This document shows, one piece after another, positions 23,553 through 30,780 of a DNA stretch of 30,780 bases. The notes below the pieces were generated by a model, which saw nothing but the letters and a program-made list of their open reading frames with translations, was not told where the DNA came from and ran no database searches. A program made the translations under genes and the position numbers. The DNA lies in assembly GCA_033763435.1 (NCBI GenBank), contig JANRKN010000172.1, forward strand, positions 1-30,780, in the 5' to 3' direction. Position 1 is the stretch's first letter. Each line of letters starts with the position of its first letter. Origin of the DNA: JANRKN01 sp033763435 (GTDB lineage: Bacteria; Planctomycetota; Phycisphaerae; Phycisphaerales; UBA1924).

Positions 23553-24560
23553 TTAGCGCGCGGGCGCGGGCGCCGCGGGGCGAGCGACGGGCTTGGGGCC
23601 CGTGCCGTAAGGCGGCGCGTCGATCAGCTTCGCCGACGTGATCACGGGCGGGTCCTTGGGCGTCTGGGGCCCGGCGAGTTCGACGTTCTGGATCTTGACG
23701 ATGGTGTCCTCGCCCTTGACCGCCTCGCCGAAGGCCGTGTAAAGCCCGTCGAGGAAGCTGGTCGCCTCGCGCGAGAGGCAGACGAAGACCTGCGAGCCGT
23801 TGGTGTTGGGGTCGTTGGTGCGGGCCATGCTCAGCACGCCGAAGTCGTGCTTGAGCTTGCTGGGCTCAAGGTCGATCTGGTAGCCCGGGCCGCCGCGGCC
23901 ATCGCCCAGCGGGCAACCGAACTGGAAGACGAAGGGTTGCCCGCCGCTGCCGGTGGGCACGATGCGGTGGACCTTGATGTCGCTGTAGAACCCGCCGTCG
24001 ACCAGATGCATGAAGTTCCAGACGGTGTTGGGCGCTTCATCGGGGCGGAGGCGGAACTCGATCTGCCCCTGCGTGGTCTCGATGACCACGTGCTTGTCGG
24101 TGTACGTGCGGACGCCCGACATCGTGCGCTGTTCGGGGGGCGGGGCATCGAACACGATCCGCGGCCGGCCCGTGCCGTCGTTCACCGCACGCGCCATGCC
24201 CGGATCGGTCAGAGGCTGGACCACCAGCGCGGGGCCGATCGGCGTTTCGCCGGCAAAGAGCTGCGCGTAGACGAGCGTCGGGTTCTTGTCGGTCCAGATC
24301 GCCGGGAAGACCTTGCCCAGGTCGATCTTGCCGTTGGGGCCGGGCGTGATCTCGGCCTTGGCCTTTTCTTTCGCGGTGACGGGCTCGAGCAGCTTGATCG
24401 AGAGGGCGCCCTGCTGGCCCTCAGGCGCGCGGACGCTCACGGGCAGCGCGCGCCCGACCGGCGTGTAGAGCCGATCGGGGATGAGCTGGCTGAAGGCCGG
24501 GAGTGCCAGGCCCGCGAGCGCGGCCAGCGCGGTCACGACGGGAAGAGAACGCTTGTGCAT
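23553..24560 (-). CDS. Exported cyclophilin-type peptidyl-prolyl isomerase
   Basis: The ATG at 24558-24560 is chosen because GAGGA lies 8 bases upstream; the product has 335 residues. A signal peptide (MHKRSLPVVTALAALAGLAL, then PAFSQ) is followed by about 125 residues of unrecognised N-terminal domain. The cyclophilin domain (about 155-310) has VVIETTQGQIEFRL, NTVWNFMHLVDGGFYSDIKV, HRIVP (Arg199), FVFQFGCP and FLDGLYTAFGEAVKG. The usual IQGGDP is FQFGCP here, but the catalytic Arg and Gln are kept. It should speed prolyl isomerisation of exported proteins in the periplasm. The tail is Pro/Ala-rich. Confidence 0.92.
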   Translation of the reverse strand: MHKRSLPVVTALAALAGLALPAFSQLIPDRLYTPVGRALPVSVRAPEGQQGALSIKLLEPVTAKEKAKAEITPGPNGKIDLGKVFPAIWTDKNPTLVYAQLFAGETPIGPALVVQPLTDPGMARAVNDGTGRPRIVFDAPPPEQRTMSGVRTYTDKHVVIETTQGQIEFRLRPDEAPNTVWNFMHLVDGGFYSDIKVHRIVPTGSGGQPFVFQFGCPLGDGRGGPGYQIDLEPSKLKHDFGVLSMARTNDPNTNGSQVFVCLSREATSFLDGLYTAFGEAVKGEDTIVKIQNVELAGPQTPKDPPVITSAKLIDAPPYGTGPKPVARPAAPAPAR

Positions 24561-24677
24561 CGGTGTGGTCCTCATGGTTGAGCCCGATGGTACGAACGCA
24601 CGGCGAGCCGCGTTCGGGGCCGCGCACGGAGGCTCCTGCCCCCAACTCAATGGCGGCGCAAGCTAGGCTTCAGCGCT

Positions 24678-25484
24678 TTACTTCTTGGGGCCCGAGCCGG
24701 TTTCGTCGCCCGCGAAATCGTCGAGCGCGGCCCACGCGGACGTCACGGCGTTGGGCGAGGACGGCCCACGGCCCGCCGAGAGAAGCTGCGGCAGCTCGTT
24801 GGCCGGATCGGTGTGCCAGACAATCGACAGATCGGCCCGCGCGAGGTTCACGCCGCGGGCGTGGTTGAGATCGCGTGCGGTCCGCAGACCATCGGTGATC
24901 AGCGCCGAACGCGAGGGCTCGATCATGTCCAGGCGCTTGGCGAAGTTTGCGCCCATGCCGCGGTACTGATAGTTGCCGTAGATCACGTCGCGCTCGTTGC
25001 GGAACGAGTCGACGTAGCGATTGAACGGGTGTTCGCCGTCGTGGCTCGGGCAGTAGAACACCTTCGCGGCAGGCAGATAGTCCTGCGCGTAGAGCAGGCC
25101 CAGCCCGTCCCAGACCGCGCGGGCGTTGGGCGAGATGACCTGGCTCGCGATACGCAGGCTCATCATCTCCGCGGGCATGCCCGGATCACGCGTGATCGGG
25201 CCGCTGGGCGAAACGAACGTGTCGGCGATGAAGATTGAGGCGGGCAGCAGCATCCGGTTGGCGTCGGCGTACATCGAGACGCCCAGAGCCATCTGCCGGA
25301 GGTTCGACTGGCACGCAACACGCCGCCCGGTTTCCTGAACCGACGACAAGCTGGGCGTGAGGATGCCGATCAGCACCGCGATCACCGCGATCGACACCAA
25401 CAGATCGACGAGCGTGAACGCTGACCGCAACCGGCTGTGACGCCGGCTCTGCCGCCCCGCGGGTTGCACGCCCTGTTGGACCAT
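24678..25484 (-). CDS. Prepilin-type protein with Asp at +5
   Basis: The start is the ATG at 25482-25484 because GAGG precedes it by 8 bases; an earlier ATG at 25502 lacks this. The product has 268 residues. A long basic leader (about 22 residues, with RQSRRHSRLRSA) precedes FTLVDLLVSIAVIAVLIGIL, the prepilin helix, with Asp instead of Glu at +5. CQSNLRQMALGVSMYADAN is typical of the planctomycete pseudopilin-like family. The C-terminus is acidic (LDDFAGDETG) and lacks the FxDGH motif. It is presumably processed by a PilD-type peptidase. Role unknown. Confidence 0.85.
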   Translation of the reverse strand: MVQQGVQPAGRQSRRHSRLRSAFTLVDLLVSIAVIAVLIGILTPSLSSVQETGRRVACQSNLRQMALGVSMYADANRMLLPASIFIADTFVSPSGPITRDPGMPAEMMSLRIASQVISPNARAVWDGLGLLYAQDYLPAAKVFYCPSHDGEHPFNRYVDSFRNERDVIYGNYQYRGMGANFAKRLDMIEPSRSALITDGLRTARDLNHARGVNLARADLSIVWHTDPANELPQLLSAGRGPSSPNAVTSAWAALDDFAGDETGSGPKK

Positions 25485-25861
25485 CGGCTGACCTCGCCGC
25501 ATCGGGAACGACCAATCTCGCCGACCCCGCTCAAGGGCCAAGAGACTCGCCGCGACCGACACCTCCACGTGAAGAAAGTACCGGAACGGACCTTTCGACG
25601 CAAGAGCGAACAAGAAAGGTCCCAATAAGGACTTCCCCCACGATCCTGCTCCCGCAAAAATGCCCGCACGGGCCAGTAAAAACATGGAGACGGTGGGCGT
25701 GTCCTCTGTTCAAAGGACGGTCAAAGCTCCGCCGTGGAGATTCTGGGCGGCGCGGGCGGGATTGGTCGGATCCGGGTGCCCTCTGCCCGCGTATCGGCGA
25801 CCGAGCTACGCCCCGGGTGTTCCGGGAAACGGCGGTTTGGGTAGGCTGAGCGAGTCACGCC
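25485..25861. other. 377-base divergent intergenic region between the prepilin and ECF sigma genes
   Basis: No convincing gene is present. The notable element is a perfect 9-base inverted repeat at 25588-25622. A GC-poorer stretch around 25570-25690 probably holds the promoter of the minus-strand prepilin gene, and the ECF promoter should lie near 25690-25850, but neither is clear. Confidence 0.6.
25588..25622 (-). promoter_or_regulatory. 9-base inverted repeat upstream of the prepilin gene
   Basis: GGACCTTTC (25588-25596) and GAAAGGTCC (25614-25622) are perfect inverted copies with a 17-base loop, about 100 bases before the prepilin start. Half-site centres are 26 bases apart. It could be an operator or a leader stem-loop. 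Confidence 0.4.
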
Positions 25862-26446
25862 ATGGGACGAGATCCAGCCCAGGACCAGATCGACATTGCG
25901 CTGATGCGCCGCGTGGCGGCCGGGGAGCAGCGCGCGGTTGAGGAGCTCTACGACCGCTTCGGCAGCCTGGTGTTCAAGATGGCGTACCAGTCGCTGCCCT
26001 CCAAGGCCGAGGCCGAGGACGCGGTGCAGGAGATTTTCGTTCGGCTCTGGCGCACAGCCTCGCGGTACGACTGCGAGCGCGCCGCGCTGGTGACGTGGGT
26101 GATGCTGATCTCGCGCCGGCACCTGGTCGACAAGCTGCGCCGGGCAAAGGCTCGCCTCAAGCCCTCGAGCATCGACGCGATGGAGAACGTCACGATCGCG
26201 GCTCCGACGGAGACCGGCGAGAGCGGCGCCCGCCAAGAACAGGCCGAGAAGCTCGGCGCCCTGATGAAGCGCATCGACGCGCTGCCCGAGCTCCAGCGCG
26301 TCGTCGTCACGCGGGCATACTTGGGCGGCCAGACCCTGCGGCAGATCGGCGAAGAGCTGGAAAAGCCGCTGGGCACGATCAAGTCGGCCCTGAGCCGCGC
26401 GCTTCTGCGATTGCGTGAGCGTTCGGGCGAGGAGCTGGTCACATGA
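25862..26446 (+). CDS. ECF sigma factor
   Basis: The product has 194 residues from the ATG at 25862; the SD is weak. The sigma-2 region (about 24-90) contains AVEELYDRFGSLVFKMAYQS and AEAEDAVQEIFVRLWRTASR. The sigma-4 region (about 130-185) contains LPELQRVVVTRAYLGGQTLR and GTIKSALSRALLRLRER, the -35 recognition helix. There is no sigma-3 domain, as expected for group IV. It should direct RNA polymerase to an envelope or stress regulon and be held in check by the membrane protein encoded 119 bases downstream. The target promoter is not recognisable. Confidence 0.95.
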   Translation: MGRDPAQDQIDIALMRRVAAGEQRAVEELYDRFGSLVFKMAYQSLPSKAEAEDAVQEIFVRLWRTASRYDCERAALVTWVMLISRRHLVDKLRRAKARLKPSSIDAMENVTIAAPTETGESGARQEQAEKLGALMKRIDALPELQRVVVTRAYLGGQTLRQIGEELEKPLGTIKSALSRALLRLRERSGEELVT

Positions 26447-26565
26447 GGGGCTAGCGGACGAGGGGTGGAACAGATCTTCAGGCGGGGGCAGATCGGGCGA
26501 GTGGGACGGTTGGAGCGGGTGCGGGTCTTCAGAGTGGTTCTTCGAGCGGGGTCTAGGAGCGGAAC

Positions 26566-27459
26566 ATGATGAACGCAGGTCGCAACGACAACCAGAAACA
26601 CGACGCGCTGATGACGCCGGCGGAGCTCTACGACGCTGCCGAGCTGGACGCGCTTGGGCTGCTCGAGGTTTCTGAACTGGCGCGGTTCGAGCGTTCGCTC
26701 GCCTCGGCGCCCGCAAGCATCCGGCGCGAGATTCGCGCGCTGCAGGACCGCGTCGCGGTCAACCGCTCGATCCTTCCTTCGGCTGAGCCGTCGGCGGGGC
26801 TCCGCCAGCGCGTGATCGAGTCCTGGAAGCGCGCGGTTCACGAGGGCGACACCGTGCGCCGGCACGAGGCCGCGCAGGCCGGTGCCGGTGGGCTCGCCGG
26901 GCGTGAGATGGACTCGCTCGAAGCGGCGACGCGCGGCCGGCGTGTCTCACCCCTCTGGCGCGTGGCGGCGCTGGGCTGTGCGACCGCGGCGCTGGTCTTC
27001 GGCGCGACGACCCTCCAGCTCCGGGGTGACTTCGAGCGGCTGTATTCCGCGAGCAAGGACGAGTCGGTGCTTTCCGAGATGATCCGGGCCTACGGCACCG
27101 CGCAGATGCAGGCCGCGCTGTTCGATCAGGGCACCGCCCGCGTGGTCTTCACCGCCGAAGCGGGCTTTGAAGGCAAGGTCGCGGTGCTCGCCAGCGCCGA
27201 TCGGACCACCGCCCGGCTCTTCGCGCTCAATCTCCCGGGCGACGAGGCCTCGACGTATCGCCTCGCGCAGGTCGATGAGCAGGGCAACCTGGTGCGCGAA
27301 CTGGCCGAGTTCGCTTCGACGGGCGCGTTGCACACGCAGGACTTGACCTTCGCGGCCCGCAGCGACACGGGGTCGGCCCTGCGCTTGGCGCTGATCGTCG
27401 CGCCCAAGGGCCAGCCCGCCTCGGCGGGCCGGATCGTCGCGCGGGCGACGCTGGCGTAA
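26566..27459 (+). CDS. Putative anti-sigma factor, RskA-like, without zinc-binding motif
   Basis: The product has 297 residues from the first of two adjacent ATG codons (26566), with TAGGAGCGG upstream. The cytoplasmic N-terminal part (about 1-125) has MTPAELYDAAELDALGLLEV, the short helical start typical of anti-sigma domains. It has no His-x3-Cys-x2-Cys motif, so it is not a ZAS type. A single membrane segment at about 130-148 (WRVAALGCATAALVFGATTL) is followed by a periplasmic RskA-like C-terminal domain, about 150 residues, with AEAGFEGKVAVLASADRTTA and LRLALIVAPKGQPASAG. Its position after the ECF gene supports the pairing. Confidence 0.85.
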   Translation: MMNAGRNDNQKHDALMTPAELYDAAELDALGLLEVSELARFERSLASAPASIRREIRALQDRVAVNRSILPSAEPSAGLRQRVIESWKRAVHEGDTVRRHEAAQAGAGGLAGREMDSLEAATRGRRVSPLWRVAALGCATAALVFGATTLQLRGDFERLYSASKDESVLSEMIRAYGTAQMQAALFDQGTARVVFTAEAGFEGKVAVLASADRTTARLFALNLPGDEASTYRLAQVDEQGNLVRELAEFASTGALHTQDLTFAARSDTGSALRLALIVAPKGQPASAGRIVARATLA

Positions 27460-27508
27460 GCCTGTGCCCCGAGCGAACACTCCCCCCGGAACACCTCAGA
27501 TTTGAACA

Positions 27509-27545
27509 CGCCCGGCGGTGTGGTGAGCCGGGCGCTGTTCTTTTT
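27509..27545 (+). terminator. Rho-independent terminator after the anti-sigma gene
   Basis: A perfect 8-pair stem CGCCCGGC/GCCGGGCG (27509-27516 and 27527-27534) with a 10-base loop is followed by CTGTTCTTTTT. It ends the sigma/anti-sigma unit and separates it from typA. Confidence 0.88.
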
Positions 27546-27705
27546 GGGCCCCACGGCCCCTCGCGCGGGCGGGAAACCCTGGCCGAGCGACCTACCATGT
27601 TCGCCACACACGATCGGACGAAGGGTCCTATGTGCGGGAGGCGTTCGGGAGAAGGCCTTCAGGGGTGGCAGTTCGGAAAGCTCAGGCAGGACAAAGGACG
27701 CCGAA

Positions 27706-29595
27706 ATGACGTCGATGCAGTTCGTCCGGAATGTTGCGATCATCGCCCACGTCGACCATGGCAAGACGACGCTGGTCGATCAGCTCCTCAAGCAGTCGGG
27801 CAATTTCCGCTCGGGCGAGCTTGAGAAGCTCGAGGGCGGCCAGCACGGGCTGATCATGGACTCGAACCCGCTGGAGCGCGAGCGCGGCATCACCATCCTT
27901 GCGAAGAACTGCGCGGTGTCGTACGCGGGCCTGGACGGCAACGAGTACCGCATCAACATCCTCGACACGCCGGGCCACGCCGACTTCGGCGGTGAGGTCG
28001 AGCGCGTGCTCCGCATGGCCGACGGATGCCTGCTGCTCGTCGACTCCTCCGAGGGCGTGATGCCCCAGACCAAGTTCGTGCTGGGCAAGGCGCTGGAGCT
28101 GGGCCTCAAGCCCGTGGTCGTCGTCAACAAGATCGACCGGCCCGATCGGCGCATCGAGGCGGTGGTCAACGAAGTCTTCGACCTGCTCGTCGACCTCGGC
28201 CAGGACGATTTCGCGCTGGATTTCCCGGTGGTGTACATCTGCGGGCGCGAGGGCTGGGGCAGCAAGACGTATCCCATCCCCGAGCCGCAGCCCAAGGACC
28301 TGCGCGACGTCTTTGAGATGATCGTGACGCGCGTTCCCCCGCCCGTGGCCCAGCCCGACAAGCCCCTGCAGGTGCTGGTGACCAACATCGACTACAACGA
28401 GTACGTCGGGCGCATCGGCATCGGGCGCGTCTTCTCGGGGTCGATCAAGAGCGGGCAGCCCGTGACGGTCATCAAGCGCGACGGCAAGCAGGTGCCGACG
28501 AAGGTCGCGCAGCTGCTGCAGTTCACGGGCCTCAAGCGCCGCGAGGTGAACGAGGTGACCGCGGGCGACCTGTGCGCGATCGTGGGCCTGGAGAGCGTGG
28601 ACATCGGCGACACCGTCGCGGACCCGACCGCGCCCGAGCAGTTGCCGCCGGTCACCGTCGATGAGCCGACGATGACGATGCTGTTCAAGATCAACGACTC
28701 GCCGTTCGCGGGGCAGGAGGGCGAGTTCGTCACGAGCCGCCAGATCCGCGAGCGTCTGAACCGAGAGCTGGAGCGCAACCCGGCGATGCGCGTCGAGTCG
28801 GGCCGCACGGCCGACGAGTTCATGGTGTCGGGCCGCGGCGTGCTGAGCCTGGGCATCCTGATCGAGACGATGCGCCGCGAGGGCTTCGAGCTGCAGGTGG
28901 GCAAGCCCGAGGTGATCCTGCGCGAGGTCGACGGCGTGCTGAGCGAGCCGATGGAAGAGCTCGTCGTCGATGTGCCCAACGAGAACGTTGGCTCGGTGAT
29001 GGAGCTGGTGGGCGGGCGCAAGGGCGAGCTGAAGAAGATGGAGCCCCGCGGCGATAAGGTCTCGCACCTGATGTTCGAGATCCCGTCGCGCTCGCTGATC
29101 GGCATGCGCAGCCGCGTGCTGACCGCGACGCAGGGCGAGGGCATCATGCACCACTCGTTCCTGCGGTTCAGCCCGGTCTCGGGCGAGGCCGTCGGGCGTG
29201 CGCAGGGCGTGCTCATCTCGCTGGAGAGCGGGCAGGTCACGACCTACGCCCTCGAGCAGCTTGCCGACCGCGGCGTGATGTTCGTTGTGCCGGGCGACAA
29301 GGTCTACGGCGGCCAGATCGTGGGCGAGCACAACCGCGACAACGACCTGACCGTCAACGCCACGCGCCTCAAGCACCTCACCAACATCCGCGCCGCGAGC
29401 AAGGAAGCGACGGTGGTGCTCAAGGCACCGCGGCGGATCAGCCTTGAGTACGCCCTCGAATACGTCGAGGACGATGAGCTCGTGGAAGTGACGCCCAAGA
29501 GCATCCGGCTCCGCAAGAAGATCCTTGAGGAGAGCATGCGCAAGCGCGCCGAGCGGCAGACCCGCGACCGCGCCGAGGCCGCCGCGAACGCCTGA
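27706..29595 (+). CDS. typA: Translational GTPase TypA/BipA
   Basis: The ATG at 27706 is preceded by AAAGGA; the product has 629 residues, slightly above the usual 605-615. G1 AHVDHGKTT (14-22), switch region ERERGITILAKNCAVSY, G3 DTPGHADFGGEVERVLRMAD and G4 VVNKIDRP are intact. Domain II, the EF-G-like domains III and V (LGILIETMRREGFELQVGKP, and LIGMRSRVLTATQGEGIMHH) and the BipA-specific C-terminal domain (GDKVYGGQIVGEHNRDNDL, then RAASKEATVVLKAPR) follow. It binds the 70S ribosome and assists assembly and stress-time translation. The C-terminus is a short charged extension. Confidence 0.97.
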   Translation: MTSMQFVRNVAIIAHVDHGKTTLVDQLLKQSGNFRSGELEKLEGGQHGLIMDSNPLERERGITILAKNCAVSYAGLDGNEYRINILDTPGHADFGGEVERVLRMADGCLLLVDSSEGVMPQTKFVLGKALELGLKPVVVVNKIDRPDRRIEAVVNEVFDLLVDLGQDDFALDFPVVYICGREGWGSKTYPIPEPQPKDLRDVFEMIVTRVPPPVAQPDKPLQVLVTNIDYNEYVGRIGIGRVFSGSIKSGQPVTVIKRDGKQVPTKVAQLLQFTGLKRREVNEVTAGDLCAIVGLESVDIGDTVADPTAPEQLPPVTVDEPTMTMLFKINDSPFAGQEGEFVTSRQIRERLNRELERNPAMRVESGRTADEFMVSGRGVLSLGILIETMRREGFELQVGKPEVILREVDGVLSEPMEELVVDVPNENVGSVMELVGGRKGELKKMEPRGDKVSHLMFEIPSRSLIGMRSRVLTATQGEGIMHHSFLRFSPVSGEAVGRAQGVLISLESGQVTTYALEQLADRGVMFVVPGDKVYGGQIVGEHNRDNDLTVNATRLKHLTNIRAASKEATVVLKAPRRISLEYALEYVEDDELVEVTPKSIRLRKKILEESMRKRAERQTRDRAEAAANA

Positions 29596-29627
29596 ACAGG
29601 CGCCCGCGCGACGCTGGAGGTCCTCGC

Positions 29628-30599
29628 GTGACCAGCCCGGCGGACAACTCTTCGCCCCATGCACGTCCCGCGCGGCTTGCGCGGCTTGCGCGGCTCGCGG
29701 CGGTCGGTATCCTCGTGAATCTCGCGCTCTCGGGCGTGAAGATGGCCGCGGGCGTACTGGGGAACTCCTACGCGCTGATCGCCGACGCGGTGGAATCGCT
29801 GGTCGACGTGTTCGGCTCGGCGTTGATCTGGCTGGGGCTCAAGTACGGCGGGCGCCCCGCCGACGAGGACCATCCGTACGGGCACGGGCGGGCCGAGTCG
29901 CTCGTCGCGCTCGCAGTGTCGGTGCTGGTGTTTGGCGCGGGCGTGGCGATCGCCGTTGAAGCGGTCCGAGAGATCATGACGCCTCACCACAGCCCCGCGT
30001 GGTACACGCTGGTCGTGCTGGTCGCGGTGGTGGGGGTGAAAGAGGGCCTGGCGCGGGTGGTGGCGCGCGAGGCGGTGCGCGAGGGCTCGAGCGCGGGCAG
30101 CGCCGACGCGGGCCATCACCGGTCCGACGCGATCACCTCCGCGGCGGCGTTCGTCGGCATCGCGATCGCACTGATCGGAGGCGCTGGCTGGGAACCGGCC
30201 GACGACTGGGCCGCGCTGGTCGCGAGCGCGGTGGTCATGTTCAACGGGCTGCGCCTGGGCGCCGGGCCCCTCAATGAGCTGCTCGACCGTCAGGATCCGG
30301 CGTGGATCGCCCGCGTGCAGGGGCTCGCCTCGGGCGTCGAAGGCGTGCGGAACGTCCACAAGGTGCGGATGCGCAAGGTCGGCACCGGGTGGTTCGTCGA
30401 CATGCACGTCTGGGTGGACGGCACGATGGACGTGCGGTCGGCCCACGCGCTCTCGCACCGGGTCAAGGATGCGGTGAGGCGGGCCGAGCCGCGGGTGATC
30501 GACGTCCTGATCCATCTGGAGCCCGCGCGGGAGGATCGGCCCCCAACAGACCCCGGCCGGGCGGGGAAGCGGGTGGACTCAGGCGGGCCGGTGAGCTAA
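29628..30599 (+). CDS. Cation diffusion facilitator (CDF) family efflux transporter
   Basis: The start is a GTG at 29628 preceded by TGGAGG; the product has 323 residues. Six membrane segments are expected. The metal site in segments 2 and 5 is given by ALIADAVESLVDVFGSALIW (Asp-x7-Asp type) and GHHRSDAITSAAAFVG (His and Asp four apart). DEDHPYGHGRAESLVAL is the conserved loop after segment 2. The C-terminal cytoplasmic domain (about 225-305) has VEGVRNVHKVRMRKVGTGWF and VDMHVWVDGT. CDF proteins export Zn, Fe, Mn or Co by proton exchange. The exact metal is uncertain. It lies 32 bases after typA. Confidence 0.95.
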   Translation: MTSPADNSSPHARPARLARLARLAAVGILVNLALSGVKMAAGVLGNSYALIADAVESLVDVFGSALIWLGLKYGGRPADEDHPYGHGRAESLVALAVSVLVFGAGVAIAVEAVREIMTPHHSPAWYTLVVLVAVVGVKEGLARVVAREAVREGSSAGSADAGHHRSDAITSAAAFVGIAIALIGGAGWEPADDWAALVASAVVMFNGLRLGAGPLNELLDRQDPAWIARVQGLASGVEGVRNVHKVRMRKVGTGWFVDMHVWVDGTMDVRSAHALSHRVKDAVRRAEPRVIDVLIHLEPAREDRPPTDPGRAGKRVDSGGPVS

Positions 30600-30642
30600 G
30601 GTTGAGGCCCGTCGCAGCCCGGGAAGCGCCCTTTGGCCAAGC

Positions 30643-30656
30643 GGTCCGGTAGGACC
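30643..30656 (+). promoter_or_regulatory. Small hairpin in the rplU leader
   Basis: GGTCC-GGTA-GGACC forms a perfect 5-pair stem 30 bases before the rplU start. Ribosomal leaders often carry regulatory stems, but this one is short and may be chance. Confidence 0.25.
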
Positions 30657-30686
30657 CTCCGCGAGCACGGGATCGGAGCGATCTTT

Positions 30687-30780
30687 ATGTACGCGATCAT
30701 CGTTGAGGGCGGCGGGCAGCGTCGGGTTGAGCAGGGGCAGGAGCTTCTGGTCGATCTCGTCGGCAAGGGCGAGGTCAAGG
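30687..30780 (+). CDS. rplU: 50S ribosomal protein L21, N-terminal part
   Basis: The ATG at 30687 follows GGAG by 8 bases. The 31 codons present begin MYAIIVEGGGQRRVEQGQEL and continue LVDLVGKGEV before the window ends. The opening MYAIIxxGGxQxRVxxGQ is characteristic of L21, a 23S rRNA-binding protein of the large subunit. rpmA (L27) would be expected just downstream, outside the window. Confidence 0.93.
   Translation, partial: MYAIIVEGGGQRRVEQGQELLVDLVGKGEVK

Noticed and set aside
27682..29664. A 660-codon minus-strand frame opposite typA.
   Set aside because: Mirror frame of a highly conserved GTPase gene; the product is His/Leu/Arg-rich with no motif.
30643..30656. Hairpin before rplU as an L21 leader riboregulator.
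   Set aside because: A 5-pair stem is too short, and no known L21 leader structure can be recognised; it is listed only as a low-confidence feature.

Overview
The window is high-GC DNA (roughly two thirds G+C by eye) from what looks like a planctomycete of the class Phycisphaerae. The indications are a secreted protein ending in a PEP-CTERM-like tail (VPAPGA, a hydrophobic stretch, then RRRR), a paralogue ending in two dockerin-like repeats, and two orphan prepilin-type proteins (FTLIELLVV and FTLVDLLVS). I could run no database search; family names come from motif recognition. No CRISPR array, insertion sequence or prophage gene is visible.

Layout. 1-5511 (all minus strand): a probable metal (zinc) acquisition block. 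In transcription order it holds a His-rich membrane protein, a prepilin-like protein, two paralogous secreted proteins resembling the Zur-repressed all3515 family, an ABC ATPase, an FtsX-type permease with a His-rich loop, and a lipoprotein-like or secreted protein cut by the left edge. The ATPase, permease and next gene keep the order of PA4064-PA4066 of Pseudomonas and the zrg cluster of Vibrio. A promoter and a Fur/Zur-like palindrome sit at the head of the block. 5581-6349: a PAS-LuxR regulator with its own terminator. 6829-9516: a LOG-family nucleotide hydrolase followed by three paralogous DxD glycosyltransferase-like genes, every junction a 4-base overlap. 9494-13035 (minus): a ParA ATPase, MurJ and a short-chain dehydrogenase in one operon.

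13188-14426: sucC without sucD beside it. 14433-15221 (minus): a flavoprotein that carries the complete Glu-Tyr-Lys substrate triad of iodotyrosine deiodinase. 15509-17521: an ABC-F ATPase. 17538-19145 (minus): an EamA transporter and an unknown membrane protein. 19288-19360 (minus): tRNA-Ala(UGC). 19553-22493: a DUF6268-like outer-membrane barrel and an AbgT-family transporter. 22575-23396 (minus): a lower-GC orphan PD-(D/E)xK protein. 23553-25484 (minus): an exported cyclophilin and a second prepilin-like protein. 25862-27459: an ECF sigma factor and its putative anti-sigma factor. 27706-30780: typA/bipA, a cation diffusion facilitator and the first codons of rplU.

The most interesting parts are the rewired zinc locus, in which secreted anchored proteins stand where other bacteria have a His-rich periplasmic protein; the deiodinase-type flavoprotein; and the LOG plus triple-glycosyltransferase cassette.
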